DNA of 64,000 nt, from assembly GCF_030411995.1 (NCBI RefSeq), contig NZ_JASNRC010000005.1, positions 307,430 through 371,429 of the forward strand, in the 5' to 3' direction. Made by a program: the position numbers and the translations under genes. Source of the stretch: Massilia sp. YIM B02769 (GTDB lineage: Bacteria; Pseudomonadota; Gammaproteobacteria; Burkholderiales; Burkholderiaceae_D). A model generated the notes under the pieces. That model was not told where the DNA came from. It ran no database searches and saw only the letters and a program-made list of their open reading frames with translations. Positions 52,898 through 63,008 of the stretch are shown piece by piece; position 1 is the stretch's first letter; each line of letters begins with the position of its first letter.

Positions 52898-53813
52898 GCG
52901 GCGCGCGGCGCTGCTGCTGGCAGGGCTGGCCGCGATCCTCGGCCTGGCCGCCTGGGGCCTGGCGTGGTATGGCGCCATGACCAGCCGCGACCTGCGCGCG
53001 CAGGCGATCGCCATCGCCGCGGGCCAGCCGTTCTGCGTGCAGGTGGCCAGGGACGCCAGCGACCGCAAGGGACAGGTCTACGTGCCGGTGCGCACGGCGG
53101 ACGATACCTCGGGCCTGCACCTGGCCGGACGCATCGCCCATCACCATGCGGTGCTGGTGGTCGGCGACGATGCCGAATCCCTGACCTTCCACTGGTCGCG
53201 CGTCAAGCACCGCTTCGTGGAAGGCACCTACGGTCCGTTTCCGATCGTCTGCCAGCCATCGCGCCGCTACTTCGACGATGCCGGCAAGATCCCGCTCGAC
53301 GCCACCTACCGGTTCAGTCTCATGGGCAGGCGCTTCGCCATCCCGCGGGTGTACCGGCCCCGGGCACAGTGGCCGGGCAGCATGGTCGGATACAGCGTCG
53401 AGGCCGAGGCGCCCGGCTTCCAGCCGGCAGGCGCTGCCTGCACCCAGCCATTCTGCGCGACGGTCTACGCGGCCTTCGAATACGACGGCAAGCCCTTCGG
53501 GATGTCGAGGGAGGTGCCGGCGCACCTCGTGGAGGAAGGCGGCGCACTGCGCGGGCTGTTCCGGCTGGAGTCAAGGGGTGCGCACGACCTGCGTTATGTC
53601 CAGGTCGATGGGCATGGCAACCGGATCGGCGAGGTCTTTTGCGTCCGTGACTGCCTGCACCGGTTTTCTCGCAACGGCATGACCTTCAGCTTTCGTCATG
53701 CGTCGCGTGACTTGCCTGCCTGGCGAACGATGCAGGACCGGGTGGTGGTGCTGCATACGCGGTTTGAGCAGGCAGGCGCAAGTGGCGGTAAGCACGGGCC
53801 GCGCGCGGAATAA
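52881..53813 (+). CDS. Membrane-anchored hypothetical protein
   Basis: A 310-residue protein I do not recognise. An N-terminal anchor (about residues 11-32, AALLLAGLAAILGLAAWGLA) leads to an extracytoplasmic region with six or more cysteines (CVQVA, VCQPS, ACTQPFCATV, VFCVRDCLHRF), which may form disulfides. It overlaps the NUDIX gene by 17 bases. The ~220 bases after it (53814-54035) are less G+C-rich and hold nothing I can identify. Confidence 0.62.
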   Translation: MDLHARRRAALLLAGLAAILGLAAWGLAWYGAMTSRDLRAQAIAIAAGQPFCVQVARDASDRKGQVYVPVRTADDTSGLHLAGRIAHHHAVLVVGDDAESLTFHWSRVKHRFVEGTYGPFPIVCQPSRRYFDDAGKIPLDATYRFSLMGRRFAIPRVYRPRAQWPGSMVGYSVEAEAPGFQPAGAACTQPFCATVYAAFEYDGKPFGMSREVPAHLVEEGGALRGLFRLESRGAHDLRYVQVDGHGNRIGEVFCVRDCLHRFSRNGMTFSFRHASRDLPAWRTMQDRVVVLHTRFEQAGASGGKHGPRAE

Positions 53814-54035
53814 GGCGGCGCGTTTCGGGGCGGCTGGTACGCCCCGGCCCCTCTTCCTGGATGCCTGGTTGTGTTTTGTTGATATTGCCGTAGTCCGGAA
53901 CCTTGAATGATCTGGGTTTGTTGCGGCTTTTTGTTGGTTAGTTACATTTTTAGGTATCGTAAAAGCACATGCCGAGCGTGCACGACACCGCCATGCTGGT
54001 GCTGGTATTCGCAGTGCCGGCCCGCCGGGCCGCGC

Positions 54036-54980
54036 TCAAGGCAGTTCCGGCTTGCCTGCTTTCGCCGCGATCAGCCCTGCCAGCAGCGCATCGCGCGCCG
54101 GCGCCAGGGCGGTCCGGTCGTGTTCAAGCAGGGCCGCATCCAGGCCGGCGCACAGGGTCTGCTTCAGTTCCTCGGTGATGTGGGGCGTACCCAGGTCGGC
54201 CCACCAGCTCTCCATCGGTGGGCCGATGTGATCGAGCATGTGGCGCAGGCCGCCCTCCCCGCCCGACAGGTGCAGGTTCAGGAATGGACCCATCAGCGCC
54301 CAGCGCAGGCCGGGGCCGTAGGCAATCGCGGTGTCGACATCGGCCACGCTGGCCACGCCCTGCTCCACCAGGTGGAAGGCTTCGCGCCACAGCGCCGCCT
54401 GCAGGCGATTCGCGATATGGCCCGGCACCTCCTTGCGCACGTGGATCGGACGCTTGCCGATGGCGGCGTAGAAGGCCATGGCGCGATCGACGGTCTGCTG
54501 CGAAGTCAGCGCACCGCCGATCACCTCGACCAGCGGAATCATGTACGGCGGATTGAAGGGGTGGCCGAGCACCACGCGTTCCGGATGGCGGCAGGCGCCC
54601 TGCACCCGGCTCATGAGCAGGCCGGAGGAACTCGAGGCCAGGATCACCCCGGGCGCCAGCAGCGCATCCATGTCGCGGAACAGCGCCACCTTCAGGTCTT
54701 CGCGTTCCGGCCCGTTTTCCTGGACGAAGTCGACGCCCTGCAGGGCCTCGGCCAGGTCGGCGCTGAAGCGCAGGCGCGCGGGCGATGCGCCATCGGCCAG
54801 GCCCATCCCTTCCAGCACCGGCCAGTGCCGGGCGACCGCCTCGCGCAGGCGCTCCTGCGCGCCCGGCATCGGGTCGCAGGCCGACACCTCGTAGCCGCGC
54901 GCCAGGAACCAGGCCGCCCAGCTGGCGCCGATGACGCCGGTCCCGATCACGCCGACACAACGGATTGCGTTCGCTTCCAT
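54036..54980 (-). CDS. 3-hydroxyacyl-CoA / L-carnitine dehydrogenase-like
   Basis: A 314-residue NAD-dependent dehydrogenase. The Rossmann motif GVIGTGVIGASWAAWFLARG is near the N-terminus, followed by SSSSGLLMSRVQ, HPERVVLGHPFNPPYMIPLV with the catalytic His, and a helical C-terminal domain (GPGLRWALMGPF). It is closest in pattern to L-carnitine dehydrogenase and short 3-hydroxyacyl-CoA dehydrogenases. It starts seven bases after the livF stop, with GAGGTGAG before the ATG, so it belongs to the transporter operon and may act on the imported compound. Confidence 0.85.
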   Translation of the reverse strand: MEANAIRCVGVIGTGVIGASWAAWFLARGYEVSACDPMPGAQERLREAVARHWPVLEGMGLADGASPARLRFSADLAEALQGVDFVQENGPEREDLKVALFRDMDALLAPGVILASSSSGLLMSRVQGACRHPERVVLGHPFNPPYMIPLVEVIGGALTSQQTVDRAMAFYAAIGKRPIHVRKEVPGHIANRLQAALWREAFHLVEQGVASVADVDTAIAYGPGLRWALMGPFLNLHLSGGEGGLRHMLDHIGPPMESWWADLGTPHITEELKQTLCAGLDAALLEHDRTALAPARDALLAGLIAAKAGKPELP

Positions 54981-54987
54981 GCTCACC

Positions 54988-55737
54988 TCATGCGGATTTC
55001 TTGTTCAGGCCCAGATAGGTATCGATCACTTTCGGGTCGTTCGCCAGTTCGCTCGCCGGCCCTTCCATCACCACGTCGCCGGTCTCCAGCACGTAGGCGT
55101 AATCGGCCGCCTGCAGCGCGGCGCGCGCGTTCTGCTCGACCAGCAGGATCGCCACGCCGGTCTCCTTCAGGCGCACGATGATGCGGAAGATCTCCTTCAC
55201 GATCAGCGGCGCCAGGCCCAGGCTCGGTTCGTCCAGCATCAGCAGCGCGGGCTTGGCCATCAACGCGCGGCCCAGCGCCACCATCTGGCGCTCGCCGCCC
55301 GACATGGTGCCGGCCGCCTGGGTGCGCCGCTCGCGCAGGCGCGGGAACAGGTCGTACACGAGCTCCAGCTGCGTGCGCAGGTCCTTCTCGCCGCGCTTGT
55401 AGCGCGTGTAGCTGCCCAGCAGCAGGTTGTCCTCGACGCTCATGGTGGTGAACAGGTCGCGGCTTTCGGGCACCAGGCTCATGCCCTGGGCCACGCGCTC
55501 CTCCACCGGCCAGGCCTTTACCTCCTGCCCGCGCAGCAGCACCGCGCCCTGCGTCGATGCGTTGGCGCCGAGCGCGCCGGCGATCGCGTTCAGCATGGTC
55601 GACTTGCCGGCGCCGTTCGGGCCGATGACGGTGACGATCTGGCCGGCGTCGACGCGCATGCGCGCGCCATGCAGGGCCTCGACCTTGCCGTAGGCGACGT
55701 GCAGGTCCCTCACTTCCAATACGGGTGCGGCGTTCAT
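54988..55737 (-). CDS. livF: Branched-chain amino-acid-type ABC transporter ATPase LivF
   Basis: A 249-residue ABC ATPase: Walker [10 protein letters not shown], the ABC signature in GTMSGGERQMVALGRALM, and Walker B LLMLDEPSLGLAP, with the LivF-type VEQNARAALQAADYAYVLE. It energises import by the LivH/LivM permeases. Its ATG overlaps the stop of the livM-livG gene (TGATG). Confidence 0.93.
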   Translation of the reverse strand: MNAAPVLEVRDLHVAYGKVEALHGARMRVDAGQIVTVIGPNGAGKSTMLNAIAGALGANASTQGAVLLRGQEVKAWPVEERVAQGMSLVPESRDLFTTMSVEDNLLLGSYTRYKRGEKDLRTQLELVYDLFPRLRERRTQAAGTMSGGERQMVALGRALMAKPALLMLDEPSLGLAPLIVKEIFRIIVRLKETGVAILLVEQNARAALQAADYAYVLETGDVVMEGPASELANDPKVIDTYLGLNKKSA

Positions 55738-57509
55738 CAGTCCAGTCCTCCGAGATAGGCTTCCAGCACGGCCGGGTCCTGCTGCACCTGGGCCGGGTTC
55801 CCTTCCGCGATCTTGGTGCCGAATTCCATCACGATCAGGCGGTCGGTCAGGTTCATCACGAAGTCCATGTCGTGCTCGACCAGCAGGATGCTCATGCCTT
55901 CGCCCTTCAGTTTGTTCAGCAGCTCGGCCAGCGCCTGCTTTTCCTTGTAGCGCAGGCCGGCGGCCGGTTCGTCGAGCAGCAGCAGGGCCGGGTCGGCGCA
56001 CAGGGCGCGTGCGATTTCCAGGATACGCTGCTGGCCCAGGGCCAAGTTGCCGGCCTGCTCGTACAGCAGTTCGCCCAGGCCCACGCGTTCGAGCTGGCGG
56101 CGCGCCTCGAACAGCAGCGCGTCCTCTTCGGCGCGATCCGCCCCCACCGCGCTGGCCAGCACGCCCTTGTGCGCGCGCAGGTGGGCGCCGATGGCCACGT
56201 TTTCCAGCACCGTCATCTCGGGCAGCAGGTGCACGTGCTGGAAGGTGCGGCCGATGCCCAGTTCGACGATGCGGCGCGACGGCAGCGAATCGATGCGCAC
56301 CAGCTCCTCGCCGCGGCGCAGGCGCACTTCGCCGCTGGTCGCGGGCAGCACGCCGGTAACCAGGTTGAACATGGTGGATTTACCGGCGCCGTTCGGCCCG
56401 ATCAGGCCGACGATCTCGCCGCCGTGTACCGTGAAACTCATGTCGTTGACGGCGACCAGGCCGCCGAACTGCTTGCGCACCTTGTCGATCACCAGCAGCG
56501 GATAGCCGGCCACCGCCTTGGCGCGCTGGACCAGCGGGGCCGCCGTCTCGGGCGCCACCGCGTCGCGGTGCTGCGGCAGGCGCGCCGCGATGAAGGGCCA
56601 GATGCCGTTGCGGGCGCGCTGCAGCAAAATCACCATCAATATGCCGAAGACGATGATCTCGAAGTTGCCGTTCGATCCCAGCAGCGCCGGCAGGTAGCTT
56701 TGCAGCTGGTCCTTGAGGATGGTGAGCACGGCCGCGCCCAGGATCGCGCCCCACAGGTAGCCGGCGCCGCCGATCACCGCCATGAACAGGTATTCAATGC
56801 CGGCGTTCAGGCCGAATGGCGACGGGTTCACGGCGCGCTGCAGGTGCGCATACAGCCAGCCCGACACGCAGGCCAGCAGCGCGGCAATCACGAAGATGCG
56901 GATCTTCATGGCCGCCGTGTTCACGCCCATGGCTTCGGCCATCAGGCCGCCGCCCTTCAGGGCGCGGATCGCGCGGCCGGAGCGCGAATTGAGCAGGTTG
57001 CGCAGCAGGACCACCGCCACCAGCAGCACCAGCCAGATCAGGAAGTACATGCTCTTGCCGGAGCTGAGGTCGAGCCCGAACAGGGTGAGCGGCGGGATGC
57101 CGGCGATGCCGTCGTGCTTGCCGAGCGACTCCATGTTCCCGAACAGGTAGTACAGCGACAGGCCCCAGGCGATGGTCCCGAGCGGCAGGTAGTGGCCGGA
57201 CAGGCGCAGCATGATCGCGCCGATGAACAGCGCGGAGACGGCGGTGACGGCCAGTCCGGCCACCAGGCCGAGCCAGGGCGAGAGGCCTGCGCTCGTGGAC
57301 AGCCAGGCGGTGGCATACGCGCCCAGGCCGACAAAGGCCGCCTGGCCGAAGGAAGTCAGGCCGCCGACGCCGGTGAGCAGCACCAGCCCGAGCGCCACGA
57401 TGGCGTACAGGCCGATGTAGTTGCCGAGCGTGACCCAATAGGCCGGCAGCGGCAGCAGGCCGAACACGCAGACGGCCAGCGCGAAGATGAACAGGGAACG
57501 CCGCGTCAT
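55737..57509 (-). CDS. LivM-LivG fusion: permease plus ABC ATPase
   Basis: A 590-residue protein joining two subunits that are separate in E. coli. Residues ~1-320 are a LivM permease ([53 protein letters not shown]). Residues ~345-590 are a LivG ATPase ([46 protein letters not shown]). Its ATG overlaps the livH stop by ATGA. Such fusions are known in Burkholderiales transporters. Confidence 0.92.
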   Translation of the reverse strand: MTRRSLFIFALAVCVFGLLPLPAYWVTLGNYIGLYAIVALGLVLLTGVGGLTSFGQAAFVGLGAYATAWLSTSAGLSPWLGLVAGLAVTAVSALFIGAIMLRLSGHYLPLGTIAWGLSLYYLFGNMESLGKHDGIAGIPPLTLFGLDLSSGKSMYFLIWLVLLVAVVLLRNLLNSRSGRAIRALKGGGLMAEAMGVNTAAMKIRIFVIAALLACVSGWLYAHLQRAVNPSPFGLNAGIEYLFMAVIGGAGYLWGAILGAAVLTILKDQLQSYLPALLGSNGNFEIIVFGILMVILLQRARNGIWPFIAARLPQHRDAVAPETAAPLVQRAKAVAGYPLLVIDKVRKQFGGLVAVNDMSFTVHGGEIVGLIGPNGAGKSTMFNLVTGVLPATSGEVRLRRGEELVRIDSLPSRRIVELGIGRTFQHVHLLPEMTVLENVAIGAHLRAHKGVLASAVGADRAEEDALLFEARRQLERVGLGELLYEQAGNLALGQQRILEIARALCADPALLLLDEPAAGLRYKEKQALAELLNKLKGEGMSILLVEHDMDFVMNLTDRLIVMEFGTKIAEGNPAQVQQDPAVLEAYLGGLD

Positions 57510-58561
57510 GCCTCGCCCTCCTCGACTTGCGGATGCACGATCGAGCGCCACAGCAGCACCGGGATGATCAGGGTGAACACGATGACTTCCTTGTAGGAGC
57601 TGGCGTAGAACGAGGAATAGGCTTCCAGCAGGCCGACCATCAAGGCGCCGGCCGCGGCCAGCGGATAGCTGGCCAGGCCGCCGATGATGGCGCCGACGAA
57701 GCCCTTCAGGCCCATCAGGAAACCGCTGTCGTAGTAGACCGTGGTGAGCGGCGCGATCAGCACGCCGCACAGGGTCCCGATGCTGGACGCCAGCAAGAAG
57801 GCGAGGCGCCCCGCCGCCGTGGTGCCGATGCCGACCAGGCGCGCGCCGCGCCGGTTCACGGCGGTGGCTCGCAGGGCTTTACCGGACAGCGTGCGGTCGA
57901 AGTAGAGATACAGGGCGCCGATCAGCAGCACGGCGGTGGCGATCACCACCACGCTCTGGCCCGAGATACTGAGGGTGCCGAGGTTGAACACGTGGGAGGA
58001 GAACGGCGTGGTACGCGAGCCTTCGGCCCCGAACATGACCAGGCCGATGCCGAGCAGGACCAGGTGCACGGCGACCGAGACGATCAGCAGCACCAGCACC
58101 GGGCTTTCGGCCAGCGGCTGGAAGGCGAGCCGGTACATCATCGGCCCCATCGGGGCGACGATGGCAAAGGTGAACAGCACCTGCGCCAGCATCGGCAGCG
58201 CCGTGCCGTCCACTGCACGCGCTGCCGCGTACAGGGCGGCCGGCAGCAGCACGAACTTGAGGAAGGAAGCGCCCAGCACCCGTGTACGGCTCTGCCCGAC
58301 CGAGGCGCCGCGCAGCGTGCCGAACAGCGCCTGCACGAAGCAGGCCAGGCCCAGCACCAGCAGCAGGAGCGCGCTCTGCGGCGGCGTGCCGGCCTGCAGC
58401 GCGGCCATGGTCAGTGCACCGAAGGCGACGAACTCGCCGATCGGGATGAAGATCACGCGCGTGATCGAAAACACCAGCACCAGCGCCAGGGCCAGCAACA
58501 CGTACACGGCCCCGCTGGCAATGCCATCCTGGGTCAGGATGGCGAAGATCGATAACTCCAT
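57506..58561 (-). CDS. livH: Branched-chain amino-acid-type ABC permease LivH
   Basis: A 351-residue inner-membrane permease: GIASGAVYVLLALALVLVFS, TRVIFIPIGEFVAFGA at the start, FDRTLSGKALRATAVNRRGA (cytoplasmic coupling loop) and GFVGAIIGGLASYPLAA. It is somewhat longer than E. coli LivH because of extra hydrophobic residues at ~75-130. It heads the leftward operon and is divergent from the binding-protein gene at 58820. Confidence 0.92.
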   Translation of the reverse strand: MELSIFAILTQDGIASGAVYVLLALALVLVFSITRVIFIPIGEFVAFGALTMAALQAGTPPQSALLLLVLGLACFVQALFGTLRGASVGQSRTRVLGASFLKFVLLPAALYAAARAVDGTALPMLAQVLFTFAIVAPMGPMMYRLAFQPLAESPVLVLLIVSVAVHLVLLGIGLVMFGAEGSRTTPFSSHVFNLGTLSISGQSVVVIATAVLLIGALYLYFDRTLSGKALRATAVNRRGARLVGIGTTAAGRLAFLLASSIGTLCGVLIAPLTTVYYDSGFLMGLKGFVGAIIGGLASYPLAAAGALMVGLLEAYSSFYASSYKEVIVFTLIIPVLLWRSIVHPQVEEGEA

Positions 58562-58819
58562 ACCGCTGCCGCCGGGTGTGGCGAACTCCCCACCCTAGGC
58601 CCTCCTCTCCTCAATAGTTGTCCCGAGGGCGGGCCTTTTACGTCTCGCCTGAAGGCCTGGCGTTTCGCCAGGCGGCACAAAAAGAGAACGCACAGGCCTT
58701 CTGGTGCCCGATTTGTTTTAGATGATATGCGAAAACTGTTGAGAAACCGACATTTTTTGCTTTCGCTGGGCCATACTACGGTTTGTTCCTGCCGCATAAC
58801 CAACAACAAAGGAGACTCC

Positions 58820-59986
58820 ATGAACCGCCTCACTTCCTTGCGCAAGACCGCCCTCACCGTCGCCACGCTGGCTGCCTTCGGCGCCGCCGCGACCGCCCAC
58901 GCCCAGATCAAGGTCGGCGTCTCGATCTCGACTACCGGCCCGGCCGCCTCGCTCGGCATCCCGGAAAAGAACACGGTGTCGCTGTTCCCGACCGAGATCG
59001 CCGGCCAGAAGGTCCAGTACATCGTGCTCGACGACGCGTCGGACGCGACCCAGGCCGTGAAGAATGCGCGCAAGCTGGTCTCGGAAGACAAGGTCGATTT
59101 GCTGATCGGTTCCTCGATCACCCCGACCTCGCTGGCGATGCTGGAAGTCGCTGCCGAAACCGAGACGCCAATGATCACCATCGCCGGCGCCGCCCGCATC
59201 GTCGAGCCGATGGATGCCAAGCGCCGCTGGGTCTTCAAGACCACCCAGCACGACGGCCAGATGGCGGCCGCGATCACCCAGCACATGAGCAACAACGGCG
59301 TGAAGACCATGGGCTTCATCGGCTTCTCCGATGCCTACGGCGAAGGCTGGTGGGGCGAGGTCGAGAAGGTGGCGCCGGCGCGCAAGATCAAGGTCGTGGC
59401 CAACGAGCGCTTCGCGCGCACGGATACCTCGGTCACCGGCCAGGTGCTGAAGATGGTGTCGGCCAACCCCGACGCGATCCTGATCGCCGGCTCCGGCACC
59501 CCGGCCGCGCTGCCGCAAAAGGCGCTGCGCGAGCGCGGCTACAAGGGCAAGATCTACCAGACCCACGGCGTGGCCAACAGCGACTTCCTGCGCGTCTGCG
59601 CGGCCGACTGCGAAGGCACCTTCCTGCCGGCCGGCCCGATGCTGGTGGTGAACCAGCTGCCCGACACCAACCCGGTGAAGAAATCGGCGCTGGCCTATGT
59701 GAACAAGTACAACGGCGCATTCAAGAAGGAGAGCCTGTCGACCTTTGGCGGCCATGCCTGGGATGCGGCGATGCTGCTGCAGGAAGCCGGCAAGACCGCG
59801 GTGCCGAAGGCGAAGCCGGGTACCAAGGAGTTCCGCGCGGCGCTGCGCGATTCGCTGGAAGGCATCAAGAACCTGCCTGCCTCGCACGGCATCTTCAACA
59901 TGAGCCCAACCAACCACCAGGGCCTGGACCAGCGCTCGCAGGTGATGGTGCGCATCGAAAAAGGCAACTGGAAATACGTGCCCTGA
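58820..59986 (+). CDS. Periplasmic substrate-binding protein of the Liv-type transporter
   Basis: A 388-residue type I periplasmic-binding protein with a signal peptide (about 1-28, ending ATAHA). The mature start IKVGVSISTTGPAASLGIPE, the DDASDATQAVKNARKLV segment, LLIGSSITPTSLAMLEVA and FSDAYGEGWW are typical of branched-chain amino-acid-type (LivJ-like) receptors, some of which bind aromatic or other acids. AAGGAGA lies before the ATG. It is divergent from livH; the two transcripts share a 258-bp intergenic region. Confidence 0.92.
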   Translation: MNRLTSLRKTALTVATLAAFGAAATAHAQIKVGVSISTTGPAASLGIPEKNTVSLFPTEIAGQKVQYIVLDDASDATQAVKNARKLVSEDKVDLLIGSSITPTSLAMLEVAAETETPMITIAGAARIVEPMDAKRRWVFKTTQHDGQMAAAITQHMSNNGVKTMGFIGFSDAYGEGWWGEVEKVAPARKIKVVANERFARTDTSVTGQVLKMVSANPDAILIAGSGTPAALPQKALRERGYKGKIYQTHGVANSDFLRVCAADCEGTFLPAGPMLVVNQLPDTNPVKKSALAYVNKYNGAFKKESLSTFGGHAWDAAMLLQEAGKTAVPKAKPGTKEFRAALRDSLEGIKNLPASHGIFNMSPTNHQGLDQRSQVMVRIEKGNWKYVP

Positions 59987-60007
59987 TTCGTTCGCCGGTT
60001 CAAGCAG

Positions 60008-60040
60008 AATGCGTTGCCCTCGGGGGTGACGCATTTTTTT
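60008..60040 (+). terminator. Rho-independent terminator after the binding-protein gene
   Basis: The outer arms AATGCGT and ACGCATT and an inner CCC/GGG form a stem, and seven T residues follow. It ends the binding-protein transcript before the convergent gene at 60046. Confidence 0.85.
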
Positions 60041-60045
60041 CGTGT

Positions 60046-61794
60046 TCAGTAACCGACCAGCTTGAGAAGCGCGTCGGTGATGCCCTCGAGGCCGCGGCTG
60101 ATGCGCCCCTGCCGGCCGCCTCCCGGCGTTTCGTCGTAGAGGTAAACGCCGGCGCCGCCGAAGCGGTCGTACAGCAAAGGCGCCTGGCCGCGCAGATAAG
60201 GCAGGAAGGGTTCGCTGCGCACCGTCGAATACGCCACGTCGGTGGAGAAGCCCAGGGTCGCGGTTTGCCGGATGGTGTGGCTGGCCTGGGCCGCCTGCAC
60301 GCGCACCCCGCGCCTGCCCTGCACGGCCAGGGTGAGCGGGCCGCGGATGACGAAGTAGCGCAGCTGCAGCGTCAGCCAGGCGTGCAGCGAAGCGAGGCGC
60401 CATTGCCAGCCGATGTCGATCGGCCCGCGCCGATCTGCCGCCACGCCGACCAGGGCACGCGGCCGGATCACCAGCGCCTGGCCGGCGGGAATGCGCAGCA
60501 AGGCGATTTCGCTCAGGCCGTCGTCGCTGGCGGACAGCACGACCCCGTCGCCGGGGTGACGGGTCTGCACGCAGGTCAGCAGCGCCATGCCCGAGGTCAG
60601 GCTGGCCCAGGGCCGGCCCGCGATGAGCCAGCGCGTGGCGCGCGCCGCGCCGACCGGGGCGCTTTGCAGGTAGCTGGGGAGGACCAGCAGCTCTTCGCCC
60701 GGCGCCAGGGACACGGTTTGCGAGACCGCCGACGCTGACAGCAGCGTGACCGCTTGCGGCGGCTTGCCTCCCTCCTCCGCTGGCCCGCCTGGGCGTGCAG
60801 GGTCCAGTCGCACGGGTGCGCCGCGTGTGACCAGCGGCGCGAGCGCGAAGTAGAACAGCGCCTTGATACCGGCCTTGCCCGCGAGTGCGAGGAGCAGGAT
60901 GCCGGCGGCCAGCGGCAAGGCCCGCTTCAACGGCTCGGCCAGACGCGCGAACCAGTTGCGCGACACGGCCGCGCGTGCGTCGGCCAAGCGGTCCCGCAGG
61001 GGCTGGACGGCCTGGTCGAGCTGGCGGTGGTCGACCGTGAACGCGGCCAGCGCGGTCACCGATTGCATGCGCTGCAGGGCAAGCAGCTGGGTTCGGTAGG
61101 CAGCGGCGGCGCGCGCGTTGTCGGCGCTCAGGCTCCTGACTTCGGCAGCCAGCCTGTCCAGCTTCGGACTCCTGGCCCAGGGACGTTCGAAGCGCTGCGC
61201 ATCGACCCAGCCGAGTTGCGACACCTCCCTCTGTTTTTGCAGGAGCCGTGCGTAGACCGCGCGGTGCTGGCCCAACAGCCTGCTTAGCTCCGCGCTGGCC
61301 GCGGCCCGGCTCTGCAGGGCGAACAGGTGGGCGCGCACTTGCTGGAGATAGCCCAGCTCCTGCAGCAGGACCGCGCGCGCCAGCCGCGTCTTGTAGCGCG
61401 CCGCAAGCCGTTCGGCGTAGCCTTGCGGTCCGGCTTGCAGCAGGGCTTCCAGCTCGCCTGCTTCCTCGGATGCGGTGCTTGCCAGCTCCCGCGTGACGAG
61501 GCCGATGCGCTCGTCGATTGCCGCCAGCGGCAGCTGGCCTGCTCCCGTCAGCCCTTGCGCCAGCGTGGCCACGCGTTCTGCGCGGTAGCGTTCGACCTCG
61601 ACCTGTACGCCAACGAGCAACGCCAGCTGCTCGCGTGCCGAGTATGCTCCCTTGACACCCTCGATGACATACTTCCCGCCGATGAGCACCGCCGCAATCG
61701 CCAGGACCGACAGCAGATAGGTCAGCGCTGCGCGAATGAGGGGCTTGAGGACGGAATGCAAATCAATGACCGTGATGAGCGAACGAGACTGCAT
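60046..61794 (-). CDS. Coiled-coil membrane protein with AIM24-like C-terminal domain
   Basis: A 582-residue protein I cannot name. A first hydrophobic segment lies at about 22-44, then ~220 residues of Ala/Leu/Arg/Gln-rich helix with coiled-coil character (LARAVLLQELGYLQQVRAHL and neighbours). A second hydrophobic segment follows (about 297-325), then a ~230-residue beta-rich region with EELLVLPSYLQSAPVG, WLIAGRPWASLTSGMALLTC and QALVIRPRALVGV. The last part resembles the AIM24/TerD-like single-stranded beta-helix fold by pattern only. It converges with the binding-protein gene. Confidence 0.6.
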   Translation of the reverse strand: MQSRSLITVIDLHSVLKPLIRAALTYLLSVLAIAAVLIGGKYVIEGVKGAYSAREQLALLVGVQVEVERYRAERVATLAQGLTGAGQLPLAAIDERIGLVTRELASTASEEAGELEALLQAGPQGYAERLAARYKTRLARAVLLQELGYLQQVRAHLFALQSRAAASAELSRLLGQHRAVYARLLQKQREVSQLGWVDAQRFERPWARSPKLDRLAAEVRSLSADNARAAAAYRTQLLALQRMQSVTALAAFTVDHRQLDQAVQPLRDRLADARAAVSRNWFARLAEPLKRALPLAAGILLLALAGKAGIKALFYFALAPLVTRGAPVRLDPARPGGPAEEGGKPPQAVTLLSASAVSQTVSLAPGEELLVLPSYLQSAPVGAARATRWLIAGRPWASLTSGMALLTCVQTRHPGDGVVLSASDDGLSEIALLRIPAGQALVIRPRALVGVAADRRGPIDIGWQWRLASLHAWLTLQLRYFVIRGPLTLAVQGRRGVRVQAAQASHTIRQTATLGFSTDVAYSTVRSEPFLPYLRGQAPLLYDRFGGAGVYLYDETPGGGRQGRISRGLEGITDALLKLVGY

Positions 61795-61856
61795 TCTACA
61801 CGCGGACCCATCCGGCTTGCGCCGGGTGGACTCGTCGCTGGGCCGGCTGCCCTCCC

Positions 61857-63008
61857 TCAGAACCGGATGATGCCACCCAGCGCGATCCCGTTCATCTTGT
61901 CCCTGGCCCCGGCAAAGGCCTTGGAGCGCGTCTGGCTCCCTTCCGCCACCAGGGTAATGACCTCGTTCAGGGCGTAATAGGCGCCGGCGGTGACATTGCT
62001 GTTCGACTTCAGCCCGCCCGTGCCCACGGTGTCGTCGGCATTCCTGCTCTGCCCATAGCTGAGGCCCAGCTTGAGTTTCTCGGACTGCTGCCAGGTGCCC
62101 TGTGCCAGCACATGGGTGGTGCGCACCCTGCCCTGGTCGGCATCGGCCAGGATGCCGAGTCCCCGGCCACGCTGCACGTTGAACAGGATGCCGATCGGAC
62201 CGGACTGGTAAAGCAGCCCCGCCTCGATGCCGCGCAGGGTGAGGTCGGGCGTTCCCGGCGCCTCCGGGTCGAGGCGCTGCGATTTCGCGCCGATCCAGCC
62301 CTTGATCTCGCCGACGGTCATGGTCACCTGCGCCTGGAACTGGGGCGTCGAGTCGGCCAAGTAGGCGGAGCCGGCGATCACCGGGGTGTCGTCCACCGGA
62401 CTCATGACGCCAACGTCGACCGTCACCCCGGAGTCGAGCAGCGGCGAGGTGTAGGCGATCTGGCCATAATGGCCGAAATAGGCGTAGCCGGCGCCGATGT
62501 GACCCAGTGCGACGCGGCCGCGCTGGGTCGCCTGCACCGGTGCGCCGGCGCCCAGCAGCGTCATGTCGTTGAGGATGGCGTTGGCGCCGAAGATGCCATG
62601 GTCGCGCCCCAGCTTGAAGGTGCCCAGCCCGGCGTTACCGAACGAAAAATACGCCTGGCGCACATCGACTTCGCTATTCTGGGCAATGGCGCTGTCGGTG
62701 GCGGCATGCACGTAGATGCTGATGAGCGCCTTGACGTCGTAGCCGCCCTTGTTGGTGGTGGCGGAGGTGACCACGGCGCTCGGCAGCAGGCCGTTGCCGA
62801 TGGTCGTGCGGCGATCCTTTCCGGCGCAGCCCAGCGCCTGCCCGGCCAGGGCCAGGCCGCCGACTTCGCCGCCATCGCAATCGACGAAGGTGTAATACGC
62901 GTTCACGTTGCCGCCGACGTTCACGGTCCAGTCCCCGGTCTTGATGTCGACCGCCAGTGCCGGCTGCATGCAGGCGGCCAGCGCGCCCAGTGCACAGATC
63001 CTCTTCAT
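61857..63008 (-). CDS. Porin-like outer-membrane protein
   Basis: A 383-residue beta-barrel protein. A signal peptide (MKRICALGALAACMQPALA) is followed by DWTVNVGGNVNAYYTFVDCD, an R/D-rich FKLGRDHGIFGANAILND constriction segment, YAYFGHYGQIAYTSPLLDSG and a terminal phenylalanine (ALGGIIRF). It resembles the Gram-negative porins of beta-proteobacteria but differs from the copy at 31908. AAGGAG precedes the ATG. Confidence 0.85.
   Translation of the reverse strand: MKRICALGALAACMQPALAVDIKTGDWTVNVGGNVNAYYTFVDCDGGEVGGLALAGQALGCAGKDRRTTIGNGLLPSAVVTSATTNKGGYDVKALISIYVHAATDSAIAQNSEVDVRQAYFSFGNAGLGTFKLGRDHGIFGANAILNDMTLLGAGAPVQATQRGRVALGHIGAGYAYFGHYGQIAYTSPLLDSGVTVDVGVMSPVDDTPVIAGSAYLADSTPQFQAQVTMTVGEIKGWIGAKSQRLDPEAPGTPDLTLRGIEAGLLYQSGPIGILFNVQRGRGLGILADADQGRVRTTHVLAQGTWQQSEKLKLGLSYGQSRNADDTVGTGGLKSNSNVTAGAYYALNEVITLVAEGSQTRSKAFAGARDKMNGIALGGIIRF

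Noticed and set aside
55725..57596. A 623-codon plus-strand frame opposite livM-livG
   Set aside because: It is a His/Gln/Arg/Asp-rich shadow of two well-supported ABC transporter domains on the minus strand.
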